Source: Holothuria scabra (taxonomy: Eukaryota; Echinodermata; Holothuroidea; Aspidochirotida; Holothuriidae). Taken from it: 64,000 nt of DNA. The DNA is taken from contig CM074195.1 of NCBI GenBank assembly GCA_037179385.1, positions 8,447,787 to 8,511,786 of the forward strand. The letters run 5' to 3'. A program made the translations under genes and the position numbers. Shown one piece after another: positions 34,459 through 47,510 of this stretch (position 1 is the first letter of the stretch; each line of letters begins with the position of its first letter). The notes under the pieces are model-generated. The model was not told the origin of the DNA, ran no database searches, and saw nothing but the letters and a program-made list of their open reading frames with translations.

Positions 34459-34662
34459 CACGGACTTCCTGTACATGGACAGAGATATTATTTCCCATTC
34501 AAGTTAAATTTTTGTTTAAAATATAACAGAGTCGTAGTCAAATCAGACGATTTATAGGTTCACGGCGGCCATCTTGGTGCCCCTTTTTCGTCCCATTTGC
34601 TGGCGATCAGCTAGGGATAGGACGTACACGTTACATGCTCTGTCCATGTATATAAGTCTGTG
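34459..34662. mobile_element. MITE family F, copy 1 (internally deleted)
   Basis: The ends are CACGGACTTCCTGTACATGG and CCATGTATATAAGTCTGTG, inverted repeats of about 26 bases. The inner part (AACAGAGTCGTAGTCAAATC, GGCGGCCATCTTGGTGC) matches the second copy at 35854, which has about 185 extra bases. Confidence 0.8.
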
Positions 34663-35142
34663 ATATAGACAAAAATTAAGGTTCTCATTTACTATCAAAA
34701 CTTTATGTATGCACAACCCAATAAATGCCATTATTGTACTTTATACTTTTTTATGTTATTTTAGTGCCAGTATACATCAAAACTGTTGAAATTGACATTT
34801 CTTATTTATTTTTGAAGGTGACCTATGCAAGTATTACATGAGGCTAGAATTCAATAGGAGGATTTAGCCATCAGGCGACAGAAGACGTCTATATATTTCA
34901 CCCGAGAAAATGGCCTTTTCCCGGGGAACTTTGGCTAAACGACCCTATTGAAATCTAGCGGCATGAATAATATTCTGGAGTTTGTCATGAGATTATTTAA
35001 TTTATGCATTTGTATCTTATCATTTGTTTTAAAGTTTTTTACAGGTCAAGTTTATTAATCCAGGGAGGAACAGCTCTCTGATTAAATGAAGGAGATGAAA
35101 TCATTTTGTTAACTTGGTGATATATTTTTGTCTTCATTTTTA
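34663..35142. other. Unassigned non-coding DNA
   Basis: GAATTCAATAGGAGGATTTA near 34848 and CCTATTGAAATCTAGCGG near 34943 form a weak inverted pair flanking about 95 bases. No gene is seen. Confidence 0.35.
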
Positions 35143-35477
35143 GCTGTAGGATTCTGTGGAGGGCAAATGGTTAAAAAAGTGTTTAATCCTATTGTGATGC
35201 CCAATTGTGGGGGAGGGGAATTTTGTGGGTACAAGAAGCGTGCACTCTTGTGGGTGAGTTCCAGGGACAAAGCCCCAGTTGGGGTCAATGGGGAAAAAAC
35301 CAGTGAAGCTCAAAGGTTTTATCATATCTCTGAGTGAAAAGTTACATCGCAGGAAAGGTATGTTTTTTATTTTTTCAGTTGACCTAACTTAATCTAACTT
35401 GTCTGTCAACTGTGAGGGGGCAAGGAAAAGATCTTAGGGGGAAAATGCCCCCTGTAGCACCTCCACTGGCCCTAAAT
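35143..35477 (+). mobile_element. Dispersed repeat family E, copy 4
   Basis: It has the G-rich start, CTCTGAGTGAAAAGTTACAT, AGGTATGTTTTTTATTTTTT then CAGTTGACCTAAC, and an end CTGTAGCACCTCCACTGG as in the other copies. Confidence 0.7.
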
Positions 35478-35853
35478 CATTGGTATGGGAGATGTTTTTG
35501 TCAATTGTTGCCGTTGTCTCTCTGAGCTATCTACTCAGTTGAGAAATATACCTCAGATCTTGGACCTTTCCTTAGAAGCATTTTGATATTGAAGAGAAAA
35601 GATCTATACTGTATAAATTGAACAGAACTTTGCAGATCAATTTTGAAGATTAAACCACCAAAGAAGAGAAGCTATGTTAGAAGAATAGCAAAGACTGCCT
35701 TCTACCATCAATTAAACTACCTCTTTGTATGCATTTCCGGTTTGAGTGTGAGGGAGGTTTACTGTACGTTTGGATGAGGTTTTATGGCCCAGTTTCTAAC
35801 CAATTGAGTTAAGTTGGTAAGTTGGGTCAGCCATGGCCTTTTTGAGTTTTGAC

Positions 35854-36243
35854 CACCGACTTCCTATACATGGACAGAGCATACTGCACGGTACATTGTC
35901 GCTACCGTAGTGTGAAGAAAAGCACACCAAGATGGCTGTCTGCTATGATTTTGTGTGAAATTTTGGACTTGCTCAAGTATATCACCATAGTTTGCAAGAA
36001 AGTTAAAATATTTTTGAAATATGGCAAGGTAAGGTCAAAATCCTTCACTTATTGCAGGAATATGATATTTTTCCCCCATTCAAGTTTAACTTTTGTTTAA
36101 AGTATAACAGAGTCGTCATCAAATCAGATTATTTATAGGCTCACAGCTTCCATCTTGGTGCGCCTTTTTTGTCCCAGTCGGTTGCGACCTACTATGGATA
36201 GGACATACACTTTACATGCTATGGCCATGTATACAAGTCTGTG
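35854..36243. mobile_element. MITE family F, copy 2 (longer form)
   Basis: The ends are CACCGACTTCCTATACATGG and CCATGTATACAAGTCTGTG. It shares AACAGAGTCGTCATCAAATC and CATCTTGGTGCGCC with copy 1. A SINE copy abuts its right end. Confidence 0.8.
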
Positions 36244-36402
36244 GTTGTGGCACACTGGCTTGTTTTCCATCCTCCATTGCTTAGTATGCTGAGCACCAAG
36301 CACCAAAGTTCAATTTTTAAAGTCTTTGATATGACACGATCAGGAGTCGAACTGGGACTTCCAGTTGCGACTTGTATGCTTTGTTTGAACCTTTCAACCA
36401 TG
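36244..36402 (-). mobile_element. tRNA-derived SINE, copy 2
   Basis: On the minus strand it reads TCCCAGTTCGACTCCTGA, then GTGTCATATCAAAGACTTTA and AAAACAAGCCAGTGTG, the same order as the copy at 5191-5375. The box A region is diverged. There is no CTAA tail. Confidence 0.7.
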
Positions 36403-37294
36403 GGTGTAAGGGAGGGTATGTGTGAATGGATTAATATGCATGTGTAGAATTTGACTTTTTGTATCAGATATAGGCAATCACAAAGTCCCGTAGAACAAAA
36501 AAATGAGAAGTGCAATGAAAGGTTACACAATTTTTTTCACAGTAATGTAGTATATTTTTTTCAGACCAATCAAATAATCCAAGGTCTTGCAAGAGCATAA
36601 AATTTTTTAAAACCACCAGGAAATTTCAATCAGATATTTTGTTATATACCCTTCACTTTAATTTACACATTTGCGCATGTCTACACTGCTTTAAAACATG
36701 TCAGGCACTTAATCGCATATGTAGTCAGAGTTATTCAAGTTTAAGTAAATGAAATGCAGAAAATTGCAATTGAATGTGACTTTACAGGAGCATTGAGGAA
36801 ATTTATGTATGAATTCAGAGTATCATTGTTATATGCAATCAACTGTGGTGTGCTTCTAGACAGAACTGCTGAAGATAAGTCCATATATATTCTAAAAATA
36901 CATACATTGATCAGTAATAAATCAGCAATAAATTTGGAGCAGAAATAACCTATAATATTTTGCACCTTTAAACATGGGACAATGTTCAGAGCAGATGTCC
37001 AATTTTGTCAACTTTCTTCAACACTAAGAAGCAGTTTCTGTTTGTTCATAGAGCAAATTTTGAAATTTAATGCTAAATTAACAATTGCTCTCATTAGGTA
37101 CATTGTAAAGGGTACATTATTTCATCATAGTCTCCACTGACGGTTAAAATTCACTTAACTTGGTTTCCTTCAGCTAGAGCCCACAGGCCTTTTCTAGTTT
37201 AAAAGAGCTGTATGAATTTACTGCACACCTTCCAGGTAAATATATGCAGTACTTTGCCCTTGAGCAGAATTTCTCAAGACCAGAATTTGATGTT
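36403..37294. other. Unassigned non-coding DNA
   Basis: AT-rich sequence with no recognised gene or repeat boundary. Confidence 0.4.
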
Positions 37295-37586
37295 GAAAGG
37301 GCTAGTCTTCTCATTCTAAACAATTTTTGTAGTAGTCTCCAGAAATTCTCAATTGGCTCAGCTCTTTGATTGACAACTAGTTTGAAAAAATGCAGAGTGT
37401 CATGGCTCATATTACACATCATGTAGTGTACTGAGATTGTTTTGGTTACACATTGGGGTCACTCACTGTGAAGCAATACACTGAGATCATAGCCTGGATG
37501 AGTCCAAGTTTTAGTTGTAGAGGGGGCATTAGTAATTAGGTGAGGAGAATTGGAACTCTTTGGGGTGACAGGATATAGTCCTTCAA
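37295..37586 (-). mobile_element. MITE family A, copy 4
   Basis: It starts GAAAGGGCTAGTC and ends TTTGGGGTGACAGGATATAG, and shares TTCTCAATTGGCTCAGCTCT and TTTGATTGACAACTAG with other minus-orientation copies. It meets copy 5 head to head at GTCCTTCAAAGGAC. Confidence 0.75.
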
Positions 37587-37872
37587 AGGACCAATTCTCT
37601 CACCCCAAAAGGTAACAATTCTCCTAACCTTCTTACTTAAGCCCCTCCCACAATTGTCTGAAATTCATCCTCATCAAGATGCAATCTCAGATTATTGCTT
37701 GGAGGTGAGTATGGTAAAGCTCAGTGTGTATAGTCAAAACACTCTCAGTATACAGTTTGTGCTCTGTAGTATAAGCTGTGTAGTATAAGCTAATCAGAAA
37801 GTTGAGCCAATTGAGAGTTTCTGTTACCCCATATTAGAAGTGTAGTTTGGGGTGATAGGATTGGCCCTTTAA
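37583..37872 (+). mobile_element. MITE family A, copy 5
   Basis: It starts TTCAAAGGACCAATTCTCTC and ends GTTTGGGGTGATAGGATTGG then CCCTTTAA. It contains CTTACTTAAGCCCCTCCCAC and the donor-like GGAGGTGAGTATGG. With copy 4 it makes an inverted pair of about 580 bases. Confidence 0.85.
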
Positions 37873-38824
37873 GTACATCAGCCATAGTGCTTGAATCTAA
37901 TGCTGCCCTGGAATAATTAAGTTAGTGCCTCTTATCTTTTATCAATGGAATGGGCTAGTGGACATACTTGACAAATCACAGTGAAGGTGTTCATGTCAAA
38001 AATTGCCTCCTTTGAGATATTTAGAGAATTTGTGCAGTCAGCACTGTGGCATTGAGATCCATGCAGTGGTAACATAGGCACCTCAGCCACTTTATCGGCC
38101 ATTCTGCATGTTTAAATATGCTTCAATATGTGTCAAATATAGCAACATTTTGTATATCATGCCTGTTACAAATGCAAGAGACTTACACCTCGATCGCCAG
38201 GGCAGTGATTAATCAAATCTTGCTTCTCTCTATCAAAATCCCCTGGATATATACACCTGTCGCATGAATGAAATGTTTACTTAGAGAGTCTCTTTTCAAG
38301 GGCCCATTTGTCAGGAATTTGGGAGAGTAAGATTCTGTTTAACAGGGGGTTACATTCTTCATGGTATATTGGCATTCCAGTCAATTGAACAACAGCAGCA
38401 GTCCATTGTAAATAAAGCTACCCAGTCATTGTTTCGACCAGAGGGGGTAATTGGGATTTGTGCCCCCCTTTTGAGAAGAAGGTAAGTAAAATTCCCCTTT
38501 TCATTTCCACAAAAATTAGAAAATTGTCAATATCAAGGTTTTTTACTTAAAAAGAAGACACTTTTGCAGCACTGGCAATGTTTGAACCTACATAAATAAA
38601 TGGCCCTTAAAACCCTTCAAATTGTTCCTTACATGGGCCTTGAAGCAAGCTTTTGTCTCCCTGAAATTCATAACTCTGGTCTAGGACAGTGTCACTTTGG
38701 ACTTGGGGTTTAGCAGTAATAAGTCCCTCCCCCCCCCCCTTTTTATGTTTTTAGCTGAATCCCTGCCAGTGCTTGTGGATAAAACAGTCTGTTTCTGGCA
38801 ATGTCATCCTATCCTGCTGAAAGT
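37873..38824. other. Unassigned non-coding DNA
   Basis: No exon or repeat border was recognised. A C run is near 38728-38740. Confidence 0.4.
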
Positions 38825-39112
38825 TCCAGTCAATAACAGGTATGGTGTCAGGTTTTGGTACCTGACCAGACCTGTTAAAATCAGTACAAATTCCAGTTAA
38901 GTAACAGGGAATTGGTGTCAGGTTTCATCAGGTACCTGACGGCCACAAGTACAGTAAGTTCCAGTCAGGTAACAGGTAATTGGTGTCAGGTACCTGACAA
39001 AACGAGGTAGAACCCGTTAAAATCCCAACAACACCCGACAAATGACCCCCAAAACCTGACTAAACCAGTGACATGCCAGTAACAAGTAGACTGGAATTTT
39101 TAGCAGGGTAGT
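38825..39112. repeat. CAGGTACCTGAC-type repeat block
   Basis: CAGTCAGGTAACAGGTAAT, GGTGTCAGGTACCTGAC and CCTGTTAAAATC recur in several variants within 290 bases, partly as palindromes. It is similar in style to 29435-29690. It could be an old fold-back element built from internal duplications. Confidence 0.5.
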
Positions 39113-40844
39113 CTCTATACCATGTCAAATGAGAAAGTTTGGCCTTCATAAGCACAAAGACACAAGATAAATAAAACAATAACAGTAAAATCTTAAGATT
39201 CCTGATGGACCAAACTTGATTTATTCCAGTATTTTTTAGGGAAGAGTCATTTATTTTACTGGCAGTTACTGCTTAGTTACTGAATGTACTTCCTGTGCCC
39301 AACTGCCCATAGTGCCCCAGTAAGATAAATAACTCTCCCTTTGTACATGCATGAGAATCGACTTATAAACATAAAAGAATGATTTGTACAGTGATACTGT
39401 ATGAAAGATTGTAAAAAAGGTACATTTCAAGTAAAATCTATTTTTCTTACAAAGTACTTAAATGTTTGTGAACACTTTATTGCTAGGCACTGTTACCACG
39501 ACAGCTAAATGAATAAACACTTTCAAAGTATACTTCCTACAGCATGTTTGAACCACTAAACAGGCTTTTCACAAATGGGGAACCTCTTGAAAAGCCCACA
39601 AACATTTCCAACATAACTTACAACATTTCCTATCTCCCATTTTATCTATAAGCTGCAGTTTATACCATTTAAAACGTATTTACTACATGCCTGTATCTGC
39701 AATAGTTAAAATATATTTCTCATAGGCCTATAGATAGCTTTCATGTTATGTCACAATTGGGAAACAACACCTTTTGTTGGGCAAAAATCAACACTCTTGA
39801 TGTGTAACACTCACACATCGGTTGTCAGCTGCCTTTCGGCTAGCTAAACTGTATGGGTATGCAAGTCAAAAAGGGCAAAGCTTGTGCCGTAGATGAAAGC
39901 ACTCTACTGTATATCACTGTAGTTCTTCCACAAGCTACTGCTAAGCTGAAACCTACTATTGTTTTTCAAAATCAGTCCATAGCCAGCTGCTCATGTTTTT
40001 AGGGCACATGCATGGATGGACCAACGGTACTGTTCCTCAAACATGATGAACATCAACATTGGTATTTAATTCAAAATATGAAATTTTTATAAAATCAAAT
40101 TTAATGTTTTCTAACTTCTCTTTGTTCCAGATATCCCAATAATACGAATCAAAAGTGCAGATATGTGGCTTTTGGTGACCACCCTACATTTTGTTTCTAT
40201 GTCAAAGGGATAGCCTCTGGGTTTATAGACTTATAGCTATGACTCTCACTCCCTAACCCAGAGAGAATAAAAACAAAAAGATGTTGGAACAAAAAACATG
40301 TTTGAAAACAAGGCATCCACCCATTTTTTGCCATTTCAAAGTACATCTAACTATGGTAGAGATACTTTGGGTGACTACACAACAGTCTTTACACAAAGGT
40401 ACGCCACTGCGGGATTCCCGCTCTCAACTGACAAGTCCTGCAAAGAAAATATTTGTCTGCAGGAAATTACTACACTATTTCCTGTGTACTGACTGAAATC
40501 TCAAAAAAAACTTATGGAAGGTACGAAATTCCAGTACATTTTTTCAGCCCTAGTGTAAACACTGCTACGCAATGATGTTTAAACTATTGTACTTTGTTTA
40601 TATCAGCAGATTTTGTAAACTAATTGGCCCTTCACTTTCATTGAAAACAATCAATGATTTATCACAGTATATGAATCTACTAAAAACATTTAATTACTGT
40701 TCTGTATTTAAAAGAAAATGTTCTCTCATAAAACTACTATAATTTGCAACTGAATAAAACAAGACTGGAAAGTACAGTAGAACAGAAGAAATGTTTAGAA
40801 TTTGACAGAAAAAACTTTTCTATACTTTGCAAACCTTGGTACTT
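39113..40844. other. Unassigned non-coding DNA
   Basis: AT-rich, with only short chance frames. Nothing was recognised. Confidence 0.4.
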
Positions 40845-41158
40845 CAAAGGCAGTTATTCATCACCCTGAACAGTTCCAATTTTCCCAATTTTATTACTTC
40901 TAGCCCCTCCCACAACTGTCTATAAACTCATCCTGGTACAGATGCAATCCTAGTTTTTTGCTTCAGGAGGTTCAAGGCATTCCCTGGTGAGTATACATGG
41001 CCATAATAAGTAATGAGATCACCATCAGCATATACTGTGTAATATATGCTACTCTGCATTTTTTGAATTTGATGTCATTCGAAGAGCTATGCAAATTTAG
41101 AATATCTGTAAAGTACTGGTGAAGTTGCAGTTTGGGGTGACCAATAACTGCCTCTAAT
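40845..41158 (+). mobile_element. MITE family A, copy 6
   Basis: It starts TCAAAGGCAGTTATTCATCA and ends GTTTGGGGTGACC before TGCCTCTAA. It keeps TAGCCCCTCCCACAACTGTC, CTCATCCTGGTACAGATGCA and a donor-like CTGGTGAGTATAC. Confidence 0.75.
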
Positions 41159-43782
41159 ACATTATATATTTCACAATGTCAACAAAACATAAACAGTACC
41201 TTACATCAAAGTATTTCTTTCCAATTATTTACAGACAATGAAACAGTACTACCACTGAGTAATTAATCAAATTATTAAAAGCAATGAATATTATACCTAA
41301 AATTCTGTCTCAGAACGGAACCAAATCCTCTTTCTAAACTTTGAAATTTTCCTGGCTAATTGTACTCCTCAGCAGCGGTTATACTACATATAAATTTGAA
41401 CTGGATTCCAATCCAATTTTTGTTAGTTTTTCGTAAAATCTTTTTCATCTCTCGTCAGAAAGAACCTACATTTTTCAACCAAAATATATGAATTGCATTA
41501 GGGTCCATGGAAACGAAATGTAACCTGATGTAGTCTTTCCTGACATCACATCAATGGACAACTTTTTTGGGACATGTCTAGTGAGATAAAAGCTGTCTGT
41601 CAATGTGATGTCACAAAATAATTATAAGGATAAAATCAATTTTTATAGCCTCATACAAGTCATATAAATACACAGGTTGACAAATTTCAGTTTTTTGAAC
41701 CAGACATGAAGATTTTAATGAAACTCACAATAACTGGAATTTAATCTGAATTCCTTGTAGAATGAATGCGGGTTAAGTTCTTTCTCCAATTTAACAAAAT
41801 GTCTTGGGACTTGGCATGAACAAAAGCCTACTATAATGTCAAATGCCCTCCCCCCCCCCCCTCCCCAACATATAAACTTACCATGGTCATAATTGTTCAC
41901 TAGCTGTTAATTCAAAGACCCAAGGTTGTATACAGTAAACTACAGGACACAGTATCATTTAAGGATCAGTTTGGTTGTTACAGTATACTGAGTACTGATG
42001 TCTTTTATCATTCCTTCGCCTGAAATGATTATATTCATTTTCTACAGGTGAAGGGAGTTGGGAGGAGTTAAAAAACAGACTAAATCTGGATTTTACCAAC
42101 AATCTTGGTTTTTTTTTCATTGTGGTTTTTGTAAGATCTCCCCACAATCATTTATTTTTTGAGGCTGTGCAGGATGACTAACAGTCCACTTTGACTCTAT
42201 CCTGTACCATTTTAACTCATATTTTATTAAAATGATTTTGAACTTTGTAAATGCAGAAGGCAGCAATTACTTTAAAGCAGCTTTCACAGCTCGACTGTCT
42301 CCACCCCTACATTTGTTTTTTGTTTTGATATTTTTATCTGACCAAGAAACTATACCATACTGTGTCATTTGTATATAACTATCCACACTATGTGCACCAT
42401 CAGTTTGGATCCTTTTAAGGCCAAAAGATCCTGAATTAGTTTGTAAATCTGATTAAATGAATCAACTGTGTAAAAATATGAAAATACACCACTGTATGAA
42501 ATTGTACAAAATCTACAAAAACGTGTTCCTCCCATGCGACCAGTTCCTAGCCTTGAAAACACCAATCACAAGATAGACAGATATATAGATAGATGGAAGT
42601 CACCTTTGACCCTAAGGTCATGTCCTATTGTCAGTACCTGCAATGGAACCAAACAAATGCCAGGATGAGGAAGAGGAAACTATTAAAGAGAGCAAACTAA
42701 GCAGTTATCTCATTTTTACATTGGTTTGTGCACTATTCATGCATATAGCAGGCAACGACCCCACCACCTTGAAAAAAAAGATGGTTTACCATATTTATTT
42801 TCCGAAAAAGAGGACAAAGGTCATCTGCGTGAGAGAAGGGTATATGGGAAGGGGTGTCCTACCCCTTTGGAAATTTCTTGGATTTTTAAGGTGTCTAGAT
42901 GCAAAATGGCAATATTTGAAACAAACTCAGGAAAAACTTGTCAAATCATGTGAAAAATTAAATGAAATTCTGATATTTGGTGCAATTTCAAAAATCCGGT
43001 CACCAGATGAAGACCCACACCAGTACATCTATATGTTTGGTAAACCTATAAAAAGATCTTTCTGAAAAATCTACTTTTAGTAAGAAGTAGGGTCACAGGG
43101 ACTTTTTCAACAAACTGCACTGGTTGGGCTTTGGCCAAAACTTCCATACTGACCTCCCACAACCCCACTGGAAACAGCACCTGCATATGTGGAAGTACTT
43201 AGTGCACATCATGACTGCATACAGTAAATATACTTAAATTAAGACATGATCAGAGCTATTTCTGTCTACCTATCTGGACAGACAGTTTTCTGAAAAATTT
43301 CATGAAGTATTCACAAACTTATTGCTCTTTTCCATTTAGATGGTCCCTTCAATGAAATTCTCCCCCTTTCTTAAGTTTCTTAAATTATTGTAAACTTCAT
43401 TTTTCAAATCTAGGTACCAAACATATGCAAATTTTCTTTCCATTTTTTCCCAAATTACTGTATGAATTCACTATTTTCTTGTTTCCGTGAATTTTAATAA
43501 CTAACTATAATCATTTCAACACATGGCAAATATTTCAGAAAGAAAGGATAAAACATCATCTCTAAATGACTCACAAAATATTGGTCATAAATATCAAAGT
43601 TCTTGGTGATATCATATGTTCATTGACAGAGACAGCTTGCTGTAAATTTGAAAGATGCAAGGTGAGGGGAGGGAGAATGGGTAGCAGGGGCAATGCTTTA
43701 TCATCTTTTCCTATCCTCTCACAAACTTGTCACTGAGAGGCAGTCAGCTCAAACTTCAAGCTGTTTACTCTAGACACCACAT
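41159..43782. other. Unassigned non-coding DNA
   Basis: A plus-strand frame of 145 codons at 42628-43065 has no clear homologue, no splice signals and no upstream structure, so it is not called as a gene. A C run is near 41849-41862. Nothing else was recognised. Confidence 0.4.
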
Positions 43783-43967
43783 CAAAATAACCGAACTGCA
43801 GGTCCCTACTCCCTCGGCCAAGCTGCAGCTCCCTCAGCCAAGGTGCAGCCATACTTATATAATACCATAAACATCACAATAGCAGACTAGTTAAATGTTG
43901 CAATTGTATTGTGCACTGCAACAAAGCATTGCTGAGGCAACTGCAGCCTAGCTGGGGCAGCTGCAGC
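43783..43967. mobile_element. Fold-back element, family I, copy 2
   Basis: It has CTGCAGCTCCCTCAGCCAAG on the left and GCTGAGGCAACTGCAGCC on the right, the same design as 29044-29205, with GCACTGCAACAAAGCATTGC inside. Confidence 0.65.
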
Positions 43968-46900
43968 CATATGACCAGCTGTACCAGTGTGGACATTGCC
44001 CTGCTACCATCCTTTGTGAAAATGTCAAGCGGGGCTGGGGGTACAAAATTTGCCAAGGCACAACAGAGTATCACTGCATTGCAAATATACTGTATAGTTG
44101 ACCCATTAATACAAGACATTTATGTTACAAAAAATGACCGTACCAAGGAAAGGGTTTTCAGGTGCTGGGGTCATTGTTAGTCATGATAGAGATAAAGTGT
44201 TTTAGGGTATAAAGGGGTACCACCTTCCAGCATGTAGACATGGTTTCATATAGCTCTTCCTGTACATGTTATGCATTACCTGTGCCAAAATTATGGAATA
44301 TTAAGCTGTGAAGACTTCATGAAATTTTAATAAATGTTTTGAAGAATATTTTAGTGTATGCAGCAAAGGGGCAGAAGAAATATGAAGTCAGACAGACCAT
44401 GCTGTCTAAAGTTCAAAATACATGAAATTTTGCAAAAGCGTTCTTCACAGCAAAGTTGGAATGTGGATTATGACTCTATGAGTAAGGCATGGTTCTCACA
44501 CTTTACAAAAAAAGCTTCCAATACTTTTTCCAGACTTTGAAAACTTACATGAAAATAAAGCATGTCTATTTCAAGACATTTATCCAACATGGACACACAC
44601 TAATCATGACCCCAACTTCAGAAAGAGTAAGGTTTCAAATCCCAAATGTTAAACACATGATAAAATTCCAGACATTTTCCCTACTCTAGTACTGTGTTAG
44701 TGCCATGGTATGGTGTTCTGTCTTTAAATCATAGCTTTGTCTAGATCTTTTAAATGGAGATATACTATACTGGTATTGAAACTAAGTTAGATATAAGTGA
44801 ACTTTTTTTGTAACTTTGGTAATTACTACATACTTTAAAACATTTTCTGTGGTTAAATGCTTTCTGGGGAGTGTGTTCTAGACAAACCCTCAAGGGTTTT
44901 TTAACACACTTCCCTCTTCCAATTTTTTCTTATTTGATGCAATTGATCTTCCTCACATGTATGACATATTGTTGTGAAATGAAACAATAAATGAAATGAA
45001 ATACAATTTTCAACAAAAAGAAGAGAGCCAAATAGAGTTTTTAATAGTGAAACTAGAAACTTTTCTTTTAAACTGACATCTTCCGTATCAACAAAAAGAA
45101 TGAAGAATTTAAGCGAAAAAAGTATCGTATAGTAAAGCAGGGTGAAACTGAGATGTTATGAAGTGAATTAAAGACATTGAAGTAGACTGGGCATAGTTTA
45201 CAGCAAGTCAGGCAGTTAGATTTCCTATGCCAACAGCAGACAAAGCTATCCAGAGTTTACATGGAGTGTTTATGAGTGCAAATTACCTCTACAACACAGT
45301 GATACACTTCAGAAACTTATGAAATTTTGTAATTTAGTAATACGAACTAACCCACCACCAACTCCCTTAAACCCTAGTTGCTGTCCCCTGAAAGCCACCT
45401 CCAGTACAAGAAAGTAACTGCTTTTAGAAAAAACATGACTCTCATTTTTTGCAACGATTTCTACACACTAAAAAGTTAAACAGTTCATTTAACTCATGAT
45501 GTAAGAATGAGTTTTTAGTACTTTCAGAAACCTGCAGTTTTTACTGTAAATGGAATCCTAGGTTAACTGCTACAAAACAACCCACATCATGGAAATCATT
45601 CCACATCATTGAATGGTTATTTGATTAAAACACCCTCAAAGTATAATATATAGATGTGTGCAAAAATAACTTAGTGCCATAAAGGTTGCCTGGTACAGCA
45701 CCTCGGCAGCTATTTAAGGGTTTCTTTTATTTTGCAATGGTTAAGTTTACATTAAACATAAAAAATAACAAATACTCACAAAGGCTACAAGGCCCCGAGT
45801 TGCTTTTGCTTTGTCAGTTAATTTGATAAAGTTGTACACATTGCACTGCATATACATGTAATCAACTTTAGCAACATACATGCTAAATTACACATATGTA
45901 TTGTATTATATGACTAGGGATCCCTCATCCTAAACTCCCAACACTCCACAGACCTCACCATGTGGGTGACCTTAAAAACACAGAGCACCCAGGGAATGCT
46001 TTTATGACTTAGTTTGTGCAAAATAATCTTTTCAGAACATTATCAAACCCTTCTGGACATTTTCAAAAAGTTTTTGGGGACATATTTTGTTTGTTGAGTA
46101 CTGACTATATAAAAAAGTGCTTTTGAGTTGCGTTCTCACTGTTATGTTATGTAGTTTTCAAGGGTACACCCTATTCTGAACCATAGCATGGTTGTTGGTT
46201 TATTCCTGCCTAGAACATGCTCCTTTAGTGCTAACTATACTGGAGCTTGAGGTTACATTTATCTGGTAAATGCATTGTAATTAATGGACCACAACAAATA
46301 TTTGCAGAGATTTACATGGAAATTCGTAATACATACTTTTTTGAGCTATGCACAGAGATCTTTAAGGATGTGTAGCTGAATGTTTCTCAGCTCTCCTGGG
46401 ACAAATTTCAAATCTTACCGGGAAAGTAAGCACATCCCTGTTTACTTTTCCCTTAAATCCTGGTATAAAATTGTCAGGGGGTAGCGGTAGCCACAATTGA
46501 CACATGTATTACAGAAAGAGTTAACACACATAGCAAGCAACACCATACATGCAATATTGCAAGGTTTCCAGGACATACAGAATCATTCCAGAATGGAATT
46601 ATTCACAGCTGCTAAATATTTACATTGATTACTACCACATTCACAAGAAGGAAATGAAAACACTCCTTACGAGTGACATCACTTCCTGCTAAAAATTAAA
46701 ATTGGACCAGCAAATAATTTTGCTTTTGAAAAATGTAATGTGTGAGAGAGACTGATGACAAACAGCATTACACACACCACTGATGAATGAAACAGTACAT
46801 ATTACTCCAATTTATATTTATTTACAGAATGTGATGTCACAATTAACATTTCCACTCAAGGTACTGCAGACAATTATCGACCACACAGTACTGCATTAAA

Positions 46901-47398
46901 ACAATCAAGTATGCTACAACAACATCAAGCAAAAGGTGTTATACATTGCACTTTCAAGGAAATTAAAAATGAAACCATTTAAGCGAGAAAGACAGAAGTG
47001 AGCATTCTATACAATTTGTCTTAAAGTGCAAGACAACAAACTAAAACCAAATCTGGATAAAGATTTTCTTTCCCTAAACCCTCGAACCATCTTGAACCGG
47101 CCAGCTTCATATCTTGAGGTATGTCTATTTGTAATTAAAGTCCTGTCATGGAAGTGCATTTTACCTTCAAAGTTTTCAACACAATTGTTGCAAATGCCCA
47201 TATTTTGCACTGTGGGAAACCCTGTACTCTAGGTAACAGTTTTGAATAAAAACTTTAAAACATAACAAAAAAAATAGCCCTGGGTAGTAGAACTACTATA
47301 TTTTGAAACTATCTAGGGTATTTGTAAAAGAATTAACCATGAATTATTTTAAAGCTAACATGGTACTGAAAGTTTAGTTACTCAAGCAAGTACAGTAC
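43968..47398. other. Unassigned non-coding DNA
   Basis: A long AT-rich stretch without recognised repeats or exons. Part of it may be 3' flank of the minus-strand M6PR gene, but no polyadenylation site could be chosen. Confidence 0.35.
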
Positions 47399-47510
47399 AG
47401 GAGCCCATTCCACAAAGAGTTACGCACAATCTTAAGTATGATTTACTGTTGACTTAAGTATGGGGAATCAAACTTAAGATTGTGCGTAAATCTTTGTGGA
47501 ATGGGCCCCT
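47399..47510. repeat. Near-perfect hairpin element
   Basis: The left arm at 47399-47437 begins AGGAGCCCATTCCACAAAG. The right arm at 47472-47510 begins ACTTAAGATTGTGCGTAAAT and ends in TGTGGAATGGGCCCC. The arms pair over 39 bases with about two mismatches around a 34-base loop. It is a fold-back element of unknown family. Confidence 0.8.

Noticed and set aside
42628..43065. A 145-codon plus-strand frame as a gene
   Set aside because: It has no recognised domain, splice signal or promoter, and a frame of this length is expected about once by chance in a window of this size and composition.
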